A stretch of DNA of 64,000 bases from positions 52,759,001-52,823,000 of the forward strand of contig BRKX01000009.1 of assembly GCA_026008535.1 (NCBI GenBank). Direction: 5' to 3'. The stretch is from Perilla frutescens. Its lineage: Eukaryota > Streptophyta > Magnoliopsida > Lamiales > Lamiaceae. The notes beneath the pieces were generated by a model, which did no database searches, was not told where the DNA came from, and saw only the letters and a list, made by a program, of their open reading frames with translations. Shown in pieces: positions 23,496 through 36,150 of this stretch. Position numbers and translations under genes: made by a program. The stretch's first letter is position 1. Each line of letters begins with the position of its first letter.

Positions 23496-24174
23496 TCATC
23501 TCAATTAAGCATGATTCGTTAGCATATGACAGATGATTCGCTAGCATCATGATTAGTTATATTGCTATCACATCAATTTTAGAGTTTAACAATTTAATTT
23601 TATTGAATTTTATCATTTGTTGTTGTTCGCATTGTCGTATGCTAACAGAAGTATTATGTAATGCTAAAGAAAAGTTATACGCAATGCTAACAAAAGCAAT
23701 AATGTTGTGGATTGAAGTCAAATAATGTAACTAACAACCTTCAATCAAACAACTATAACTTTGTCCACGATTCATATTTTTTTGAAATTATTTTTTGTTG
23801 AAAATTAGGATTGGCTAGCTTTCCAACCATATAAAAGTCGTCATTTAATAATTTCCTAACAAATCAGATTTGTGTTTAAAGTTAGATGTTATGCATGATA
23901 TAGTCCTACTTTGTTAGCATATGATTATGTATTCGTCAGCATATGATTGTGTCTCTGTTAGCCCGCGTTCTGGAAGCCCAATTTTTCTTTTTCTTTTTAG
24001 TTTTAACCCAGACGCAAAAATTGCCAAAATGTCACCGCGTTTTTTGAAGTTCCTTTTATTTATAGGAATGTCACCGCCCCTTTGACCAAATCTTGACCAT
24101 TGGATTTTGATGGATGTGTGGTTGGAGATTGATTTACAGTTTACACACTATGGATGGTTTACACCAGAACCATC

Positions 24175-24177
<3 letters not shown>

Positions 24178-24232
<55 letters not shown>
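24178..24232. repeat. (AT)n microsatellite
   Basis: About 27 uninterrupted AT dinucleotides. Confidence 0.95.
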
Positions 24233-24235
<3 letters not shown>

Positions 24236-24310
24236 AAATGTGTGTAACTTTTTCCACATAGTTTCTTAAGTAAATAAAAAGATAACTCATAATTTTCTAT
24301 GCATTTTTTT

Positions 24311-24311
<1 letters not shown>

Positions 24312-24368
<57 letters not shown>
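24312..24368. repeat. (ATT)n microsatellite
   Basis: About 19 uninterrupted ATT trinucleotides. Confidence 0.95.
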
Positions 24369-24686
24369 GTAATTTTAATTTGTTTGTAGTGCTCCGTTTT
24401 GATTGGTTAGAATACTTAGTATACGGCTGTTTTGTAAATTTGATGGAGTGAATATTTAGAAAGCTTAGTATTTTGATTCATTATTATTACATACAATACA
24501 TTATATATGAGTGTTTTGTTCAATATATATAACTTACAAAATTAGTTAATTATTAAACTCTAAACGACAACAAAATTAATTTTACAACAATCGAAATAAA
24601 ATATTTTAAAATTTGTCAAGGTAGCAGATCGAACAAGCATGTTATTATTAAATTTCAAACAATATATGCTACTCAAATTTAAGTAT

Positions 24687-24910
24687 TGTTGTAAATTGAA
24701 CTCCAATTTAAAATCATACTCAAAAAGTAAATAATAGAAAGTAGAAGAACATAGAATATTGGGGGAAGAAAGATGATTTTTATTCATCGTTATATTTTAT
24801 TCATTGATATATTGATCTACACAATATTACAAAATATATATAGGGTTAGAAACTAAAATCTTAGAGTAGGGAACAAGTAATGTCCATATATAATAAATAT
24901 ATTTATAACA
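24687..24910 (-). repeat. Candidate 3' LTR of the Ale-like copia element
   Basis: On the minus strand it begins TGTTATAAATATATTTATT right after the tract CAAGGGGGAG (24920-24911) and could end ..TTTACAACA near 24687. Start and tract are convincing; the far end is a guess because no second LTR is available. Confidence 0.5.
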
Positions 24911-25430
24911 CTCCCCCTTGGACATTACGCTGTGATGTTCATGCCTCGTTAAAAACCTCGCTGAAAAATCTCGTGGGAAAAAGTCAATCGAGGAAAAGAG
25001 TACATGACATACATATATTTATGTGTTGCATTAGCTGCCTCATTAAAAACCTTCACTAACAAAATCATATGGGAAAAAACTTAATAAGGGAAAAAGAGTA
25101 CAACCATTGAGCCTTCGGGGCACAATGTAGACCTACACGGTCTGACCTTCAGGACCTAATCTTCTAGATTATTTTGAAAATTATTGCTCCCCCTCAAAAC
25201 TACAATTATTGGAGCGAACTTTAAATTTCACAACTCTTCTAGAGTTTATGTGGGTAAAAGAAAATAATGTGTGTTACATCAAATAATATTTAACTCACCC
25301 ACTATTCATATACGCAACATAGATATATTGTCTTTAAATAGACAATAGAAGATAATATCATTCGTCGCGCTACACATAAAGAGAAAATAAAGCCAGTCTC
25401 AAATATGACAATATGAGGATCATATATGTA

Positions 25431-25622
25431 TATAGCCAACATTTGAATAGTCCACCAATGTTATGCCATTGTTTATTTCAATAAATAATATTTATATAGC
25501 CAACATTTGAATAGTCCACCAATATTATGCCATTGTTTATTTCAATAAATAATATTTATATAGCCAACATTTGAATAGTCCACCAAGGTTATGCCATTGT
25601 TTATTTCAATAAATAATATTTA
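25431..25622. repeat. Three tandem 64-bp repeats
   Basis: Copies begin at 25431, 25495 and 25559 with TATAGCCAACATTTGAATAG. They differ at one or two positions (CAATG, CAATA, CAAGG). Confidence 0.95.
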
Positions 25623-25850
25623 TAATTTGAAAATAATTGATGATATAGTAATTAGCATGCTAGTGTCTCACTGTAGAAAAATACTATGTTAGCAAGTAAT
25701 TAATAAATGCAGTACCTGGCCAGGTAATCTTACAAGATAAAATATTATAGAACCTCGGGTCCTAAAATATCCTCATTATCATCTTTGAGTTTAAATAAAT
25801 ATTCATTCACTTCAAATGATCTGACAAAAATATTGGTGTGCTAAATAAAA

Positions 25851-26120
25851 TTATTCATAAATAAAATATCAAAAATATTTCTCAAGTAGGTTGACCGGTG
25901 TATAAAATCACATCGGAGGATTCTTGATCTGCAGGCCGAGACAATACTTGGTGTTATCCAAATCTTTTATTTCAAATACTCATCTTTATTCATAAATAAA
26001 ATATCAAAAATATTTCTCAAGTAGGTTGACCCAGTGTATAAAATCACAACGGAGGATTCTTGATCTGCAGGCCGAGACAATACTTGGTGTTATCCGAATC
26101 TTTTATTTCAAATACTCATC
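25851..26120. repeat. Two tandem 135-bp repeats inside copia coding remnant
   Basis: Copies start at 25851 and 25986 with TTATTCATAAATAAAATATC and include the same reverse-transcriptase fragment. This is a local duplication after the element had decayed. Confidence 0.9.
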
Positions 26121-27619
26121 TTTATGCATGAGTTAACTTTTCTCACAATGGATGTTGCGATGTTATACAAGAAATTTTAACTCCATGAGGAATTTTCATA
26201 TAAATATTATGGTTCAACGACCCATATAAATATGCGGTCACAGCGTCCATTAATTGTAATTTAATGCTCAAATTACTGCCATTTATAATATGTAGCGGAA
26301 CATAATGACATTGTTAATAGGAGAATATAATTTATTGAGCATGGGTCTCTGCGTAAACTCATGAGCTACAACCTCGTTACACATCTCATCACCTTATTAA
26401 TTATGTTATTTATCTTTATAGAAATGTTCATCTGTGTCCTACTGGGACAAAAATTATGTAGTGGGTTGAGCTTTGCCTCAATTGCAACTTTTCATTTTAC
26501 ATAATTAGAGTGCTTCTGGCAATCTGCTTTCACTCTTAAGTTTTGAATCCAAATTATACAAGCAATTGTGGAGACAATATATGTTGTCGACAACTACATT
26601 ATTTATGCTATATATTTCTCCCATATTTATAAAATATATGGTACCTTCAATATTATAACATTAACTAGATCATTGTCATTTCCCATAATATTTCAATCTG
26701 GTTGTTCCGCAATCTCAGTATTATGATTATTTGATGCACGTGCAAATGTACTGAGATTTTTCATCTTCAAGATGATCCTCTTCAGGAGGTTCTAGGAGTT
26801 ATCACATATCTTTGATTTTATTTTCTTCGTACTTCACATTCAAATAATTTTTCACTTCTAGCGTTAATAACACTCTTGCTTCTGGCGGTGAGTAATTTAA
26901 ATATATGTACAACTTCCACTGTTTGTACTGCAAATAATTATAATAACTCCATTATGATAACTTTTGGCAATTTCTAATACGTTGAACTTCCAGTTCATGT
27001 AGTGTGTGAAATTAATGTTCAACAAAAAATTATCAACATTATTTCAGTCATATTTCCCCCTAATGCCGATAAATAATTATAAAATCAACCTACCAATTTA
27101 TAAAGTGATCACAATTATTAACTTTACTCTTTGCTTTTCCTTAGAGCTAATATAAGTACGTTTTGGTGGCGAAAGAATAATTCACAGATGAAAAATATTT
27201 CTTTTGTTATTCACACACTAATATAAAGGGAAAATGACCTGAACACTCATGCCGGTCTTTAAAATTTTAATTTATCGCAACATAAATCATTTAATTGAAT
27301 AAATGTATAATATAACCTTGATAAGTTTTGAAACTCAACTGGAGTAATATTCAAATCGAGATAAAATATAATATTGTACAAATATTGAACTAAAAAGATG
27401 ATATTATATCATCAAAATCATCGAATGATTCTCAAGTAATCATTAACATCACCATTTAGTCTTATTTGTTGTTGGCAAATTGACACAATTGAGTTATGTT
27501 TCATAACTTTGAAACTAATAAGTAGTATCATAAAATTCAACTTCAACAACCACTGATGGAATATTACAGTGCAAATGTCTCATCAAAATCGATCCCTTCA
27601 CTTTGAGAGTATCCTTTGG

Positions 27620-27952
27620 CTACCAGTTTGCTTTGTTCCTTGTGATGGCACCTTGTTCATACAGTTTGTTGCGAAAAACCCACTTAGTTCTGATGACTTT
27701 CTGGGTTTTTGGCCTATCAATAAGAAACCACGCTTTGGCACTGAAAGTCTTCAGTTGACTTTTTCTATTTTTGTGAATATAACATTTACAGCCAAATACT
27801 TTGAAGTATGAGATAGATGGCTTACCACCCTTGTAGAGCTCATAGGGTGTCTTGTCATGTACGCTGACGATGGCGCTTCTATTTTGAGTGTGGCATGTTG
27901 TATTGACTGCCTCGGTCCAATATCCTTCTGCTATGTTTGCATCAGCTATCAT
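27620..27952 (-). pseudogene. Copia integrase end and reverse transcriptase start
   Basis: It contains the integrase remnant (TPYELYKGGKPSISYFKVFG) followed by the reverse-transcriptase opening motif TKWVFRNK. A two-base loss near 27615 shifts the frame; beyond it AKGYSQ and GIDFDETF can be read before the truncation at 27566. Confidence 0.8.
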
Positions 27953-28099
27953 TGCTCGAGCTGCTTCTTTAAGTGTGCGATTCCTCCTTTCTGCAACACC
28001 ATTAGTTCTGGCAGTTGAGTGCTCATGAGTTATTCCCAGTTCACTAAGAAAACTGATGATATGCTGGTTGACGAATTCAGTTCCATTATCTGAACAAAT

Positions 28100-28870
28100 T
28101 CATTGAACTGATCTCTCCCTTTCAGTTTGCAGCCTTTTAATCATCGTTGATAGCTTGGTGTAGGTTTCATCCTTACTTCTGAGAAACTCTACCCATGTAT
28201 ATCTTGAGAAGTCATCGACTGCTACCTGAGTGAATCTTTTTCCTTTGGGCGTTGGTGGTCTAACTGGCCCAAATAGATCCATGTGTAGCAGTTGGAGGGG
28301 AGCAGTTGTCCCTGGAGGATGACTTCTGTTCTTGAATGATGATCTCACTTGCTTCCCTTTCTGGCATTGTCCGTAGACGCCAGTTTTCTTGAAAATCTCC
28401 TTAGGAAGTCCATCTACTAGCTCTTTTTTGGCTAGATGATTGATGGTTCTGAAGTTGAGATGATTGAGTTGTCGATGCCATAGCCAGCTTGCTTCTGTTG
28501 AGCTTTTTGAGAAAAAGCAAGCTTCTCCATATCCAGTTGACCAGTCAGCCACATATATGTTGCCTCTCCTTACACTAGTTAGGAGGATTGCTCCAGTTGA
28601 CTTGTCTTTGATGTCACGTGAGCTTCGACTGAAATCAACGGTACATCTATTGTCACATAATTGACTGATGCTGAGCAGTTTGTGCTTCAGTCCTTCCACA
28701 TGGGAGACTCCATTAACTACCTCCTTTCCTTTGACCACGAACCCTTCTCCAATGGTTCGGCTTCTGGAGTTGTCTCTGAATGTGGCTAATGGTCATTTCA
28801 CTTCCTTGTATCATTCTAGATCCTCTCTGTCTCCCGTTATGTGTTTTTGAGTACCCGTTATCTAGGTATT
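28100..28870 (-). pseudogene. Copia protease, gag-pre-integrase and integrase core
   Basis: The protease start reads YLDNGYSK near 28860, so the usual D-S-G active site is D-N-G, and a one-base insertion follows. Next come VEGLKHKLLSISQLCD, the HHCC zinc-binding motif (HRQLNHLNF with YGQCQKGK) and the integrase opening LLHMDLFGPV. It ends at a stop near 28100; the expected LRSDNGTEF-like motif continues in a broken frame to 28030. Confidence 0.8.
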
Positions 28871-29539
28871 AAACCTCTTTGGTCATCTTCTTCGATAGGA
28901 TTCTCTTTTCCTGCAAGAGAGACGATTAGTTTTTAGGAACCTGCATGATATCGGGTCCTTCTTTGCTAATCAGGTGTTTAGAGATCCGAATTTACCAAAC
29001 TTTTGGCTTAATGGCAGGTAGAGAGTTTTCAGACATTGATCGTCTGATCAGTTTCACTCTCTTTTCATCTCTCTTCCTCTGAGCTAAGTCATTTGACTTG
29101 TACCTGCGTCGAGAGTTAGTAGGATAAAACACTTCAATCATAACTCTCTCATTTCAAGCTTGTCTAGATCTTCTCTATGGCCAATTCCTTTTAACACCAT
29201 GAGCTCTATCGTCCTTGTGGTATGGCCAGTTGGCAAACTAGTTATAGTGAGAGTTAGTTCTTTATTCATCCCTTGAATCTAAGTACTCACTATACTGAGT
29301 TGTGAGATCTGATGGAGTGAACTTCTCCAGAGGAATCTGAACATGTTGACGTGCTTGATACATCTTTGTATGCACGTTCCTTCGTGGGTCAACTTCTCTC
29401 TCTGGTTGACTTGCTGGGTGTCTTCGAGGATATGTTGGCTGAGCAGTTCTCTCCTGAACTGATGCCCTATCTCGATGAGACTGCAGTTCCAAACTAAGTA
29501 TTTCTCCTTACTCCAGTTGGCCAGTCAGTTCTGTTCACC

Positions 29540-30824
29540 TGATGAAGCCATGCAAGGCATTAAAGGCCTTGAACCCGAGCTGCAATTCAAAGGTCCAATG
29601 ACGCGACTTCGAGCGAAGAAATTACAAGGTTATTTCCAAGTGATGATTCGCAAGAAGTTTGAGGAATTAGAAGATGCAAAGTGCAACCATACTTTAGTTA
29701 ATTTATTAACTAATGAAGATCAAGATCATACCATGGAGAATATAACTTGAAGATTTGAAGAAGAGAGCAAGAAGAAGTGCATTTGTGCATGGAGCTGTTT
29801 TCGCCCTTGATTTAATTTAATTAAAGGGTTGATTTTTATCTAGACTATAGTATTTATTTAATTACTTTAGACTATAGTTTAGATCAGTTTTTAATTAATT
29901 AATAAGTGTAATTTTCGTTCATAATATCATAGGTTTGACTAGAATTGTATTTAAGGCAATTTCCTACCTTGAATAGAATTCTAGTTTAGGTATTTCTATA
30001 GTATAGTTAGAGATCCTTTTGGATCAGATTTTTAGGCCTTTTTATTAGTTATTTTCGTGCATAATAGGCCTTATAAATAGGGGAACCATGTTACTTTGAT
30101 ATTTTAGACATTATTGATTAAAATTGCTTTTGCATTCAATTTGTGTCTCAATCGTTTAAAGCTTTTGATTGTCTTCCTCAAAAATTATCATTCTTGAAGC
30201 CTAGCAAACTTTGAGTCTTACATCAAGGGAACGTTCTAATTCATACGAAGAATTAGGGTGAACTCGCTATGAAGAACAACTTAGAGATTCGTTTTCGTCG
30301 TACAAGATACGCCGGGGATTAATCGGGTTGTGATTCTCAACACTACCACCTTCGACCTTCATCAAATGACATCCTATATCCTTCACCAACGTTTGTGTCC
30401 CTCCCAAGCCATCAAGACCTGATCGTGTGTCGATCATCAAGGGTTCGGTTCCATTCAGCATAAATTCATCGTGTTTTTCATCTATACCGTAAGTCCTTCG
30501 AACCATTATCATATCCTATCTTCCCTAGCCATTCTTAACCCCTAAATCTCGTCCCCAATATCAACATCTCCTAGCTATAATTCTCCTCCCAAATCAGCCC
30601 CTTTTTTGTTGGATTTGTGTTCCGTTTTTGTGTCGTAGTCTAGGTATCGTATTTAGGTCTAAATTCGTTCGATCATTGTTTTTGAGTTTCTATTCCTTCC
30701 AGTCAGCTTATTTTTCGAAATATTTGAGTCTTAGAGTAGGGTTGAATCCTTCCAAGTTGACGTGTTTGATTCTAGAAGTCTTCCGCGCGTCTCGTATCCT
30801 GTACAAATTGTCTGGGTTACATCA
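29540..30824 (+). mobile_element. Solo LTR of a chromovirus-type gypsy element (CRM-like)
   Basis: It starts TGATGAAGCC and ends GGTTACATCA, flanked by TCACC at 29535-29539 and 30825-30829. Its first 200 bases are open in the plus frame and include GPMTRLRAKK, a motif I know from the C-terminus of plant chromovirus integrases. In centromeric (CRM) elements the integrase tail runs into the 3' LTR, which would explain coding sequence inside an LTR. The CRM assignment is inference; the solo LTR with its duplication is direct. Confidence 0.7.
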
Positions 30825-30869
30825 TCACCATAGGCCTGTTTTGAGCTTTGGGCCTTGGAAAGACTGGTG

Positions 30870-32832
30870 ACTTTTGTCGAACTGACTGTCTCTGATGAGC
30901 TAGAGGTCTTGGTTGAACTGATGACCTTTGTTGATAGGCTGGATGCCTTTGCTGAGCTGGCAGCCTCTACTGATAGGCTGACTGTCTATTTTGAACGTGT
31001 GGCATTCTCTGAGATGGCTTCCTCTGCTGAACTGATGGCTGAACTGAGCATTTCAGTTGGGAGGATTGGCTAGACCGCTTCGGCTGATCTGTAGGGATGT
31101 TCTTAGTTCCCTCATCTTCGGTCTCTTCAACTGGTTGGGTTGGTGCAGGTCTGACAAAACCAGGAAGGGTTCCTTCTTGACTGGTTTGAATAACTGTCTT
31201 TCCTTTCTCAGCGGCAATGTACCTATTGTATCCTAACCCTGGACTACCAGTTTCAACTCTTTGATGGCTTAAAATCTCATCAAGAGTTTGAGATCTCCTT
31301 TTGAATTTGAGAGATATCTCCTCTCTCTACTGGATCTCCTGCCTGAGCCTCTCATTCTCAGCTCTTAGCTCATCAAACTTGAGCTTCAACTTCTCACATT
31401 CAACTGACTGAGCTTCAAGTGATTCAGTTCTGTCATGATCACTTCTCAGTCTTTTGACCTCATTTCTTAGGTCATCATTTTCTTCCTTCAGTTGTAGATG
31501 CATACTTGATATAGCAGCTAACTGATCTTCTAGAATTCTTAATTGCTCATTTATTTCATTGCTAGAAATCGAAGTTTCATGAATGTGATAAAAAGAGGTT
31601 AAGGAATCACATGTGCTAACCTCTTCTTTGTTGTTAGCCATGAGACAGAACAATGCCTCTTCTTCAGAGTTGTAGCCGTCGGAGTTGATTCCTGATGGAT
31701 AATCTGAGTCACCAGCACGGCGTTCTTTGTGTTGGCCATCATAGCTTTTCTTTTGAAAAAGCTTCTCTTCACCTTGGCCTTCTTATCTTCAGGGAGCTCT
31801 GGACACTCATATCTGTAGTGTTCTTACTTATGGCAATGGAAGCACTCTTCTATGCTTCTGTTGGCTGCCCTGGGTTGTTCAGCAGGCGGCTGGTTTCTCT
31901 CGTCTCTGGGCTCCTCATCAGTTTGAAGCATTACTGATGGCTGATCTCTGATCCTTTTGAGCTTCTCTAGCATCTTGGCAATTGACTGGATTTGATCATT
32001 AATATCTTCAGTCAGGCTCTCCTTCTTCTCCGTTGCTTCTCTTTTTCAATCAGTTGAGCCTCTTGGTTGTTCTCTGGCTTAAGAACTTCTTGGCTGGAAG
32101 ATATTTCTTCCTCGAGTTTCTCTAAACCAATTTTTTTCACCGTAGAAGGCTGCATCCTGGGCTGATGATGATGTAGATGCCTTTTTTTTTGTTTAGGCTA
32201 TACTCATGAGCCTTAAGAGAACCGAAGAGTTCTCTTGGGGTGATGTTGTTCAGGTCTCTTGACTCTTTTGTAGCAATCACCTTCATATCCCATTCTTCTG
32301 TGAGATTGTCCAAGATTTTGGAGTTCATCTCACTATTGGGATATGTTCTTCCCAGATTGTTCATCTCACTGATAATGCCTAGAAATCTTGTTTCAAGGCT
32401 GGAGATGGTTTCATCTGAGTACATCTTGAAGGACTCATATTTGTCCACTGCCAGTTGGAGCTTGTTTCCTTTGATGGCCTTGGACTCTTTGCACAGATCT
32501 GCAAGTAAGTCCCATATCTCCTTGGTAGTTCTGTAGCTCTTTATGTCCTTCATGCAATCTTCGTCTAGAGTTTGGAACAATGTGGCTTGGGCCACAAACT
32601 CTAGGTTCTTCAACTTCTTTTCTTTACTCATGAGAAGATGAGTTGGTTTCAGGATCCTTGCTGGTTGATTGACATCAGCAATGTGGGCTTCATTGTCCAT
32701 CATAATTGTGATTGGACTTTCCTCGATAACTTTTCATATATTCCTGTGGATTGAGCAAAGATACGTCTTCATTCTCCTGCTCCAATTATCGTAGTTCTCA
32801 ACTGAAAAGATAGGTAGCTTATGGTTTCCCAT
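30870..32832 (-). pseudogene. Copia gag
   Basis: A start is plausible at ATG 32832 (MGNHKLPIF). It is followed by a stop where W is expected (HRNI, then TGA, then KVIEESP) and by a long UBN2-type gag segment at 32703-32137 (AQATLFQTLDEDCMKDIKS). A coiled-coil segment follows at 31653-31327 (heptads around LRILEDQLAAISSMHLQLK). Its repetitive tail at 30870-31060 continues past the solo LTR to about 29262. Frames are interrupted several times. Confidence 0.75.
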
Positions 32833-32906
32833 AGCTGACAGATTAGCACAGATAACAAGATCTAATTCAGTTGATCTGCAGAAATGGATGATCTTTAGAA
32901 TCAACT

Positions 32907-32918
32907 ACTCTGATACCA
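32907..32918 (-). other. Primer-binding site of the copia element
   Basis: TGGTATCAGAGT on the minus strand follows the LTR end CCAACA. It matches the 3' end of initiator methionine tRNA used by most plant copia elements. Confidence 0.85.
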
Positions 32919-33745
32919 CTTGTTGGTCCCGGGATGAGTCAGAATCAGTTTAGAGGGGGGTGAATAAACTGATCCAAAAACTGATCAATGATTGCGAAAT
33001 ATTCAGGGCCTGTTTTGACTCGCTGAGTTATCCATTCTCTTAGGAGATCAATTGAGATGATCTTCTAGCTCGGATTGTTGTGTGTGCTTGAGGTGTGCAG
33101 TTTAAAACATGCAACTAAAAAGTAAAGCAGAGCACACAAGCAGTTTTATAAAGGTTCGAAGCTCAACTTCCACGTCCTCTCTTCCTTCCGCAGAAGGGCA
33201 ATTCACTATGCAAGTGTAAAGTTCCTTTATTACAGTTACACAGTGAAGACAGGTGTTTGACCTGGCTATCGATGACTTTAGAGTCACGGAATCCTTTCCA
33301 ACAGGTGTTGTCCCGAAAGCGACGAACCAACATAAGTAGCCTTCTTAGCCGATTTCTGGGTCAATAGCTCACACTTACCGATCTCAACTGCTCACTGAGA
33401 CTTTAGGTACTATTGTCCATCTTTAGAAGGTTTTAGATCTCTTTCGATCTTCAAGAAGACAGTCTTGAAACTGGTAGCAACTTATATGCTCATTTGCGCG
33501 TCTGCGGCTTGTGCTGGGTAGTTGATCGTTGTAGAGCTTTAACTGAGAGAGTTGCTCTGGCTGGAAATCTTCAACAGCTAGCTTGATGAGCGATCTGGCT
33601 CCTTCTCTTCAGTTGGACTTTTGCTTATTCTGAGTTTTGAGCGTGAGGCTTTAGTGCTTTGGTGAACGTCTTCGCTGAAAGTCTTAGCTAAAGTTCTCTC
33701 AGGAGTCTGGTGTCAAAAGTCAAAAGTCACCTTCTGGGTAGCTCA

Positions 33746-33755
33746 CCTTTTATAG
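33746..33755 (-). promoter_or_regulatory. TATA box of the copia 5' LTR
   Basis: CTATAAAAGG on the minus strand lies about 830 bp before the primer-binding site, within the LTR. Confidence 0.5.
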
Positions 33756-33877
33756 ATGAGTGGCCGGTGACCGTTGATGATCACTGTGTGATCATAAATG
33801 ATAAAGCCGTTGAGGGGCTTTCATTTAAAGATTACCATTGAGTAGCTTTTGCTCTTCTGATGAGCTTTTGTTCCAAG

Positions 33878-35276
33878 TGATAAACTCGTAGTTTACATGC
33901 ATTTCGGGTGTGTTTTATGTATATTTTAGAGGCGAATGCATGCATTTGTGACTAGTTTGTATTGAATTGTGTTATTGTGTTACAGTCACGGGTTTATTGA
34001 GATTTGACAGGAAAACCGCCTTAAACGGATGGATTTCGAGTTTTGCAAAGGCACCGAGTGGAAGGAACACATGAGTCGAAGTTGAGGAGGTGAAAACGGG
34101 ATGAAAACGGATGAAAGTCACAGCGTGTAAATCGGCACGGTCCATGCCACTCCGGCACGGCCCGTGCCGTTGTCCGAATCTCAACCCAAACTCTCGGGAC
34201 CTGTGGCACGGACCGTGCCATTTCGGCACGGCCCGTGCCATTTGCCGACAAAGTCCTGCGACGTGATTTGTACTCGGGCACGGACCGTGCTACCTTGGCA
34301 CGGCCCGTGCCGTTATTGTCCGGAATTCTAAGCTCCTTCCTTTTTCGGAATTTGTTTCTCTCGACTATTTAAGGCTATTTTGTGCACAAAAAAAGGACCA
34401 TTTTTTACCCTATTGGAGAGCAGAGAAAGCAGAGGAATGACGGAAGAACACCAGAGATCAACCGAGATTAAAGATTCAACCAAGCATAAGTTGTTTCTTA
34501 ATTTTAGTTTGTTTTAAATATGTTATCTACAATTGTTCCGTTATTTCCTTTGGGTTGTAATGCGAACATGAGTGGCTAAACATTATGAGATTCTAGGGTT
34601 TGCTACAAGTATGGATTATTGACATTAGATTTATAATATTGTTCCGTTTCTTAATTTGCTTATGTCTTCTGGATTTAATTATCTTGTGAATTTATTTGGC
34701 CAATAAATACGCATGTTTAGTTGATTGTTTATCACTCGAGAGAGGTTAAATGAATTAACGGAATAGGAGTTCATAACACATGAATGTCGAATCGAGAGAT
34801 TGGTAATTTATGTGAGAGTAATAATCTTGTGTTCGTTTTGGAGTTAAATGACGAATTGAAATCGAGAGATAAAATTTGGCATTTGATCTACGTTTAAAAC
34901 TTACTCGAGAGAGAGGGTTTAGACATTGTAGTGATTCTCTGCAGATTTAGAAATTGAAAATGGTTCAGTATGTTAATTGAAGTCGATAAATCCATATGCG
35001 TGCATTCCCTAGAATCCGTTATCTTTATAGTTCTTCGTCAATCTTTTTGTGTTTTGTTCTCCTGCTGTTAACTCTATTCGTATTGTTTATTTAGATTTTA
35101 TTAAACCATACAACTTTTGTCTAATTATCTATCTAGAGTGGAGTAATTTATAATTGGGTATTTAATTAGATTACAAGTCTAGTCCCTGAGGATACGATAT
35201 CTGTTCTCACCGTATTTTACTATAATTTGCCTCGTACACTTGCGGGTCGTTTTTAAGTGAAATAAAAGAGCGAACA
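33878..35276 (+). mobile_element. Solo LTR of an Athila/Tat-type gypsy element
   Basis: It begins TGATAAACTC and ends AGAGCGAACA, with CCAAG on both sides (33873-33877 and 35277-35281). Its layout parallels the LTR of element A. It has a GC-rich palindromic block near the start, TCACTCGAGAGAG phrases in the middle, and a GAGGATACGA/CGTACACTTGC end. No internal sequence remains, so it arose by LTR-LTR recombination. Confidence 0.9.
34134..34311. repeat. Six GGCACGGnCCGTGCC palindromes in the solo LTR
   Basis: 15-bp palindromes start at 34134, 34154, 34205, 34225, 34277 and 34297, arranged as three pairs with 20-bp pitch within each pair. Four are perfect and two have one mismatch. Confidence 0.95.
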
Positions 35277-35639
35277 CCAAGATTTCAGTTGCATTAACTT
35301 CAAGATCTTATTTGGTTTATCTGAAATTTGAATTTCAGTTACGGCTTCTATCTTGATCTTCAGTTCTGAGATTTTGTCTCGCAATTGGAATCTTCAGTTC
35401 CTCGTCTGTTAGTTCTGCGCGTCTTTGACAGTTTGGAAAGCTCCAGTTTAGATTATCTTCAGCTGGTAGTTCTGGACTTAGGCTTGATGCTTCCTGAGCT
35501 TCAGTTTGATTTGCTTCAGCTGACAGTTTGAACCAGTGTTCTTCAGTTGGTATTCTGGACTTGTGTCCCTTTAGCTAGAACTTTCTTGGATTAGTCTTCA
35601 GTTCGGTTGCTGACGCTTTATTAGTTGGACTTCAAAACT

Positions 35640-36150
35640 GATGCGTCTTCAGCTGGTATCCTTCGAACTGGTACTTCCTCAGCTGGAACTTCATTCTTCA
35701 GCTGGGACTTCCTTGAGCTGGTATTTCCTTCAGCTTGTACCTTGGTCTTCTCTTCAGCTGGAACTTCCTGAGCTGGTATTTTCTTCAGCTCAGACCTTGG
35801 ACTGGTACACTTCTTCAGCTGGTATTCTCATTCAGCTGGTATCTCTTGAGCTGGTATTTTTATCAACTCAAACTAATGTGGTCTTCAGCTGGTATTCTCC
35901 TTCAGCTAGAACTGTCATTTCTTCGGCTGGTAGTGTTCTTCAGTTGGTATTCTCTTGAACTGACATGTTCATTAGTTCAAACTGATGTGTTCTTCAACTG
36001 TTATTTCTTCAGCCGAGAATAGTCTCGAACTAGCATATCCTTCAGTTCTTCTCTTCAGCTGGTATTTTCCTTCAGCTGGAACAGTCTTCAGCTGGAACTT
36101 CTCTTCAGCTGGCATTGGACACTTCTGGGCTGGTGCCTTGAACTGATATT
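35640..36150. repeat. CTTCAGCTGGTAT-type minisatellite
   Basis: Irregular tandem copies of a 15-20 bp unit (CTTCAGCTGGTATTCT and variants) fill the outer part of the copia LTR. The open frames here are by-products of the repeat. Confidence 0.8.

Larger units (their letters stand above)
24687..27565 (-). mobile_element. Decayed Ty1/copia element (Ale-like), 3' part with LTR
   Basis: On the minus strand, broken reading frames recall copia reverse transcriptase: LYSPINNVIMFRYI and VTAYLYGSL near 26230-26330, then KYCLGLQIKNPP near 25915-25960 and again near 26050-26095. A GPEVL remnant near 25750 fits the RNase H region. Downstream are the repeated GTTTTTAATGAGGC phrases of this family, a purine tract and a short LTR. 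No 5' LTR is recognisable. It abuts the truncated end of the next copia element at 27565. Confidence 0.65.

Noticed and set aside
35641..36022. Two overlapping plus-strand frames of about 100 residues
   Set aside because: They are translations of the CTTCAGCTGG minisatellite.
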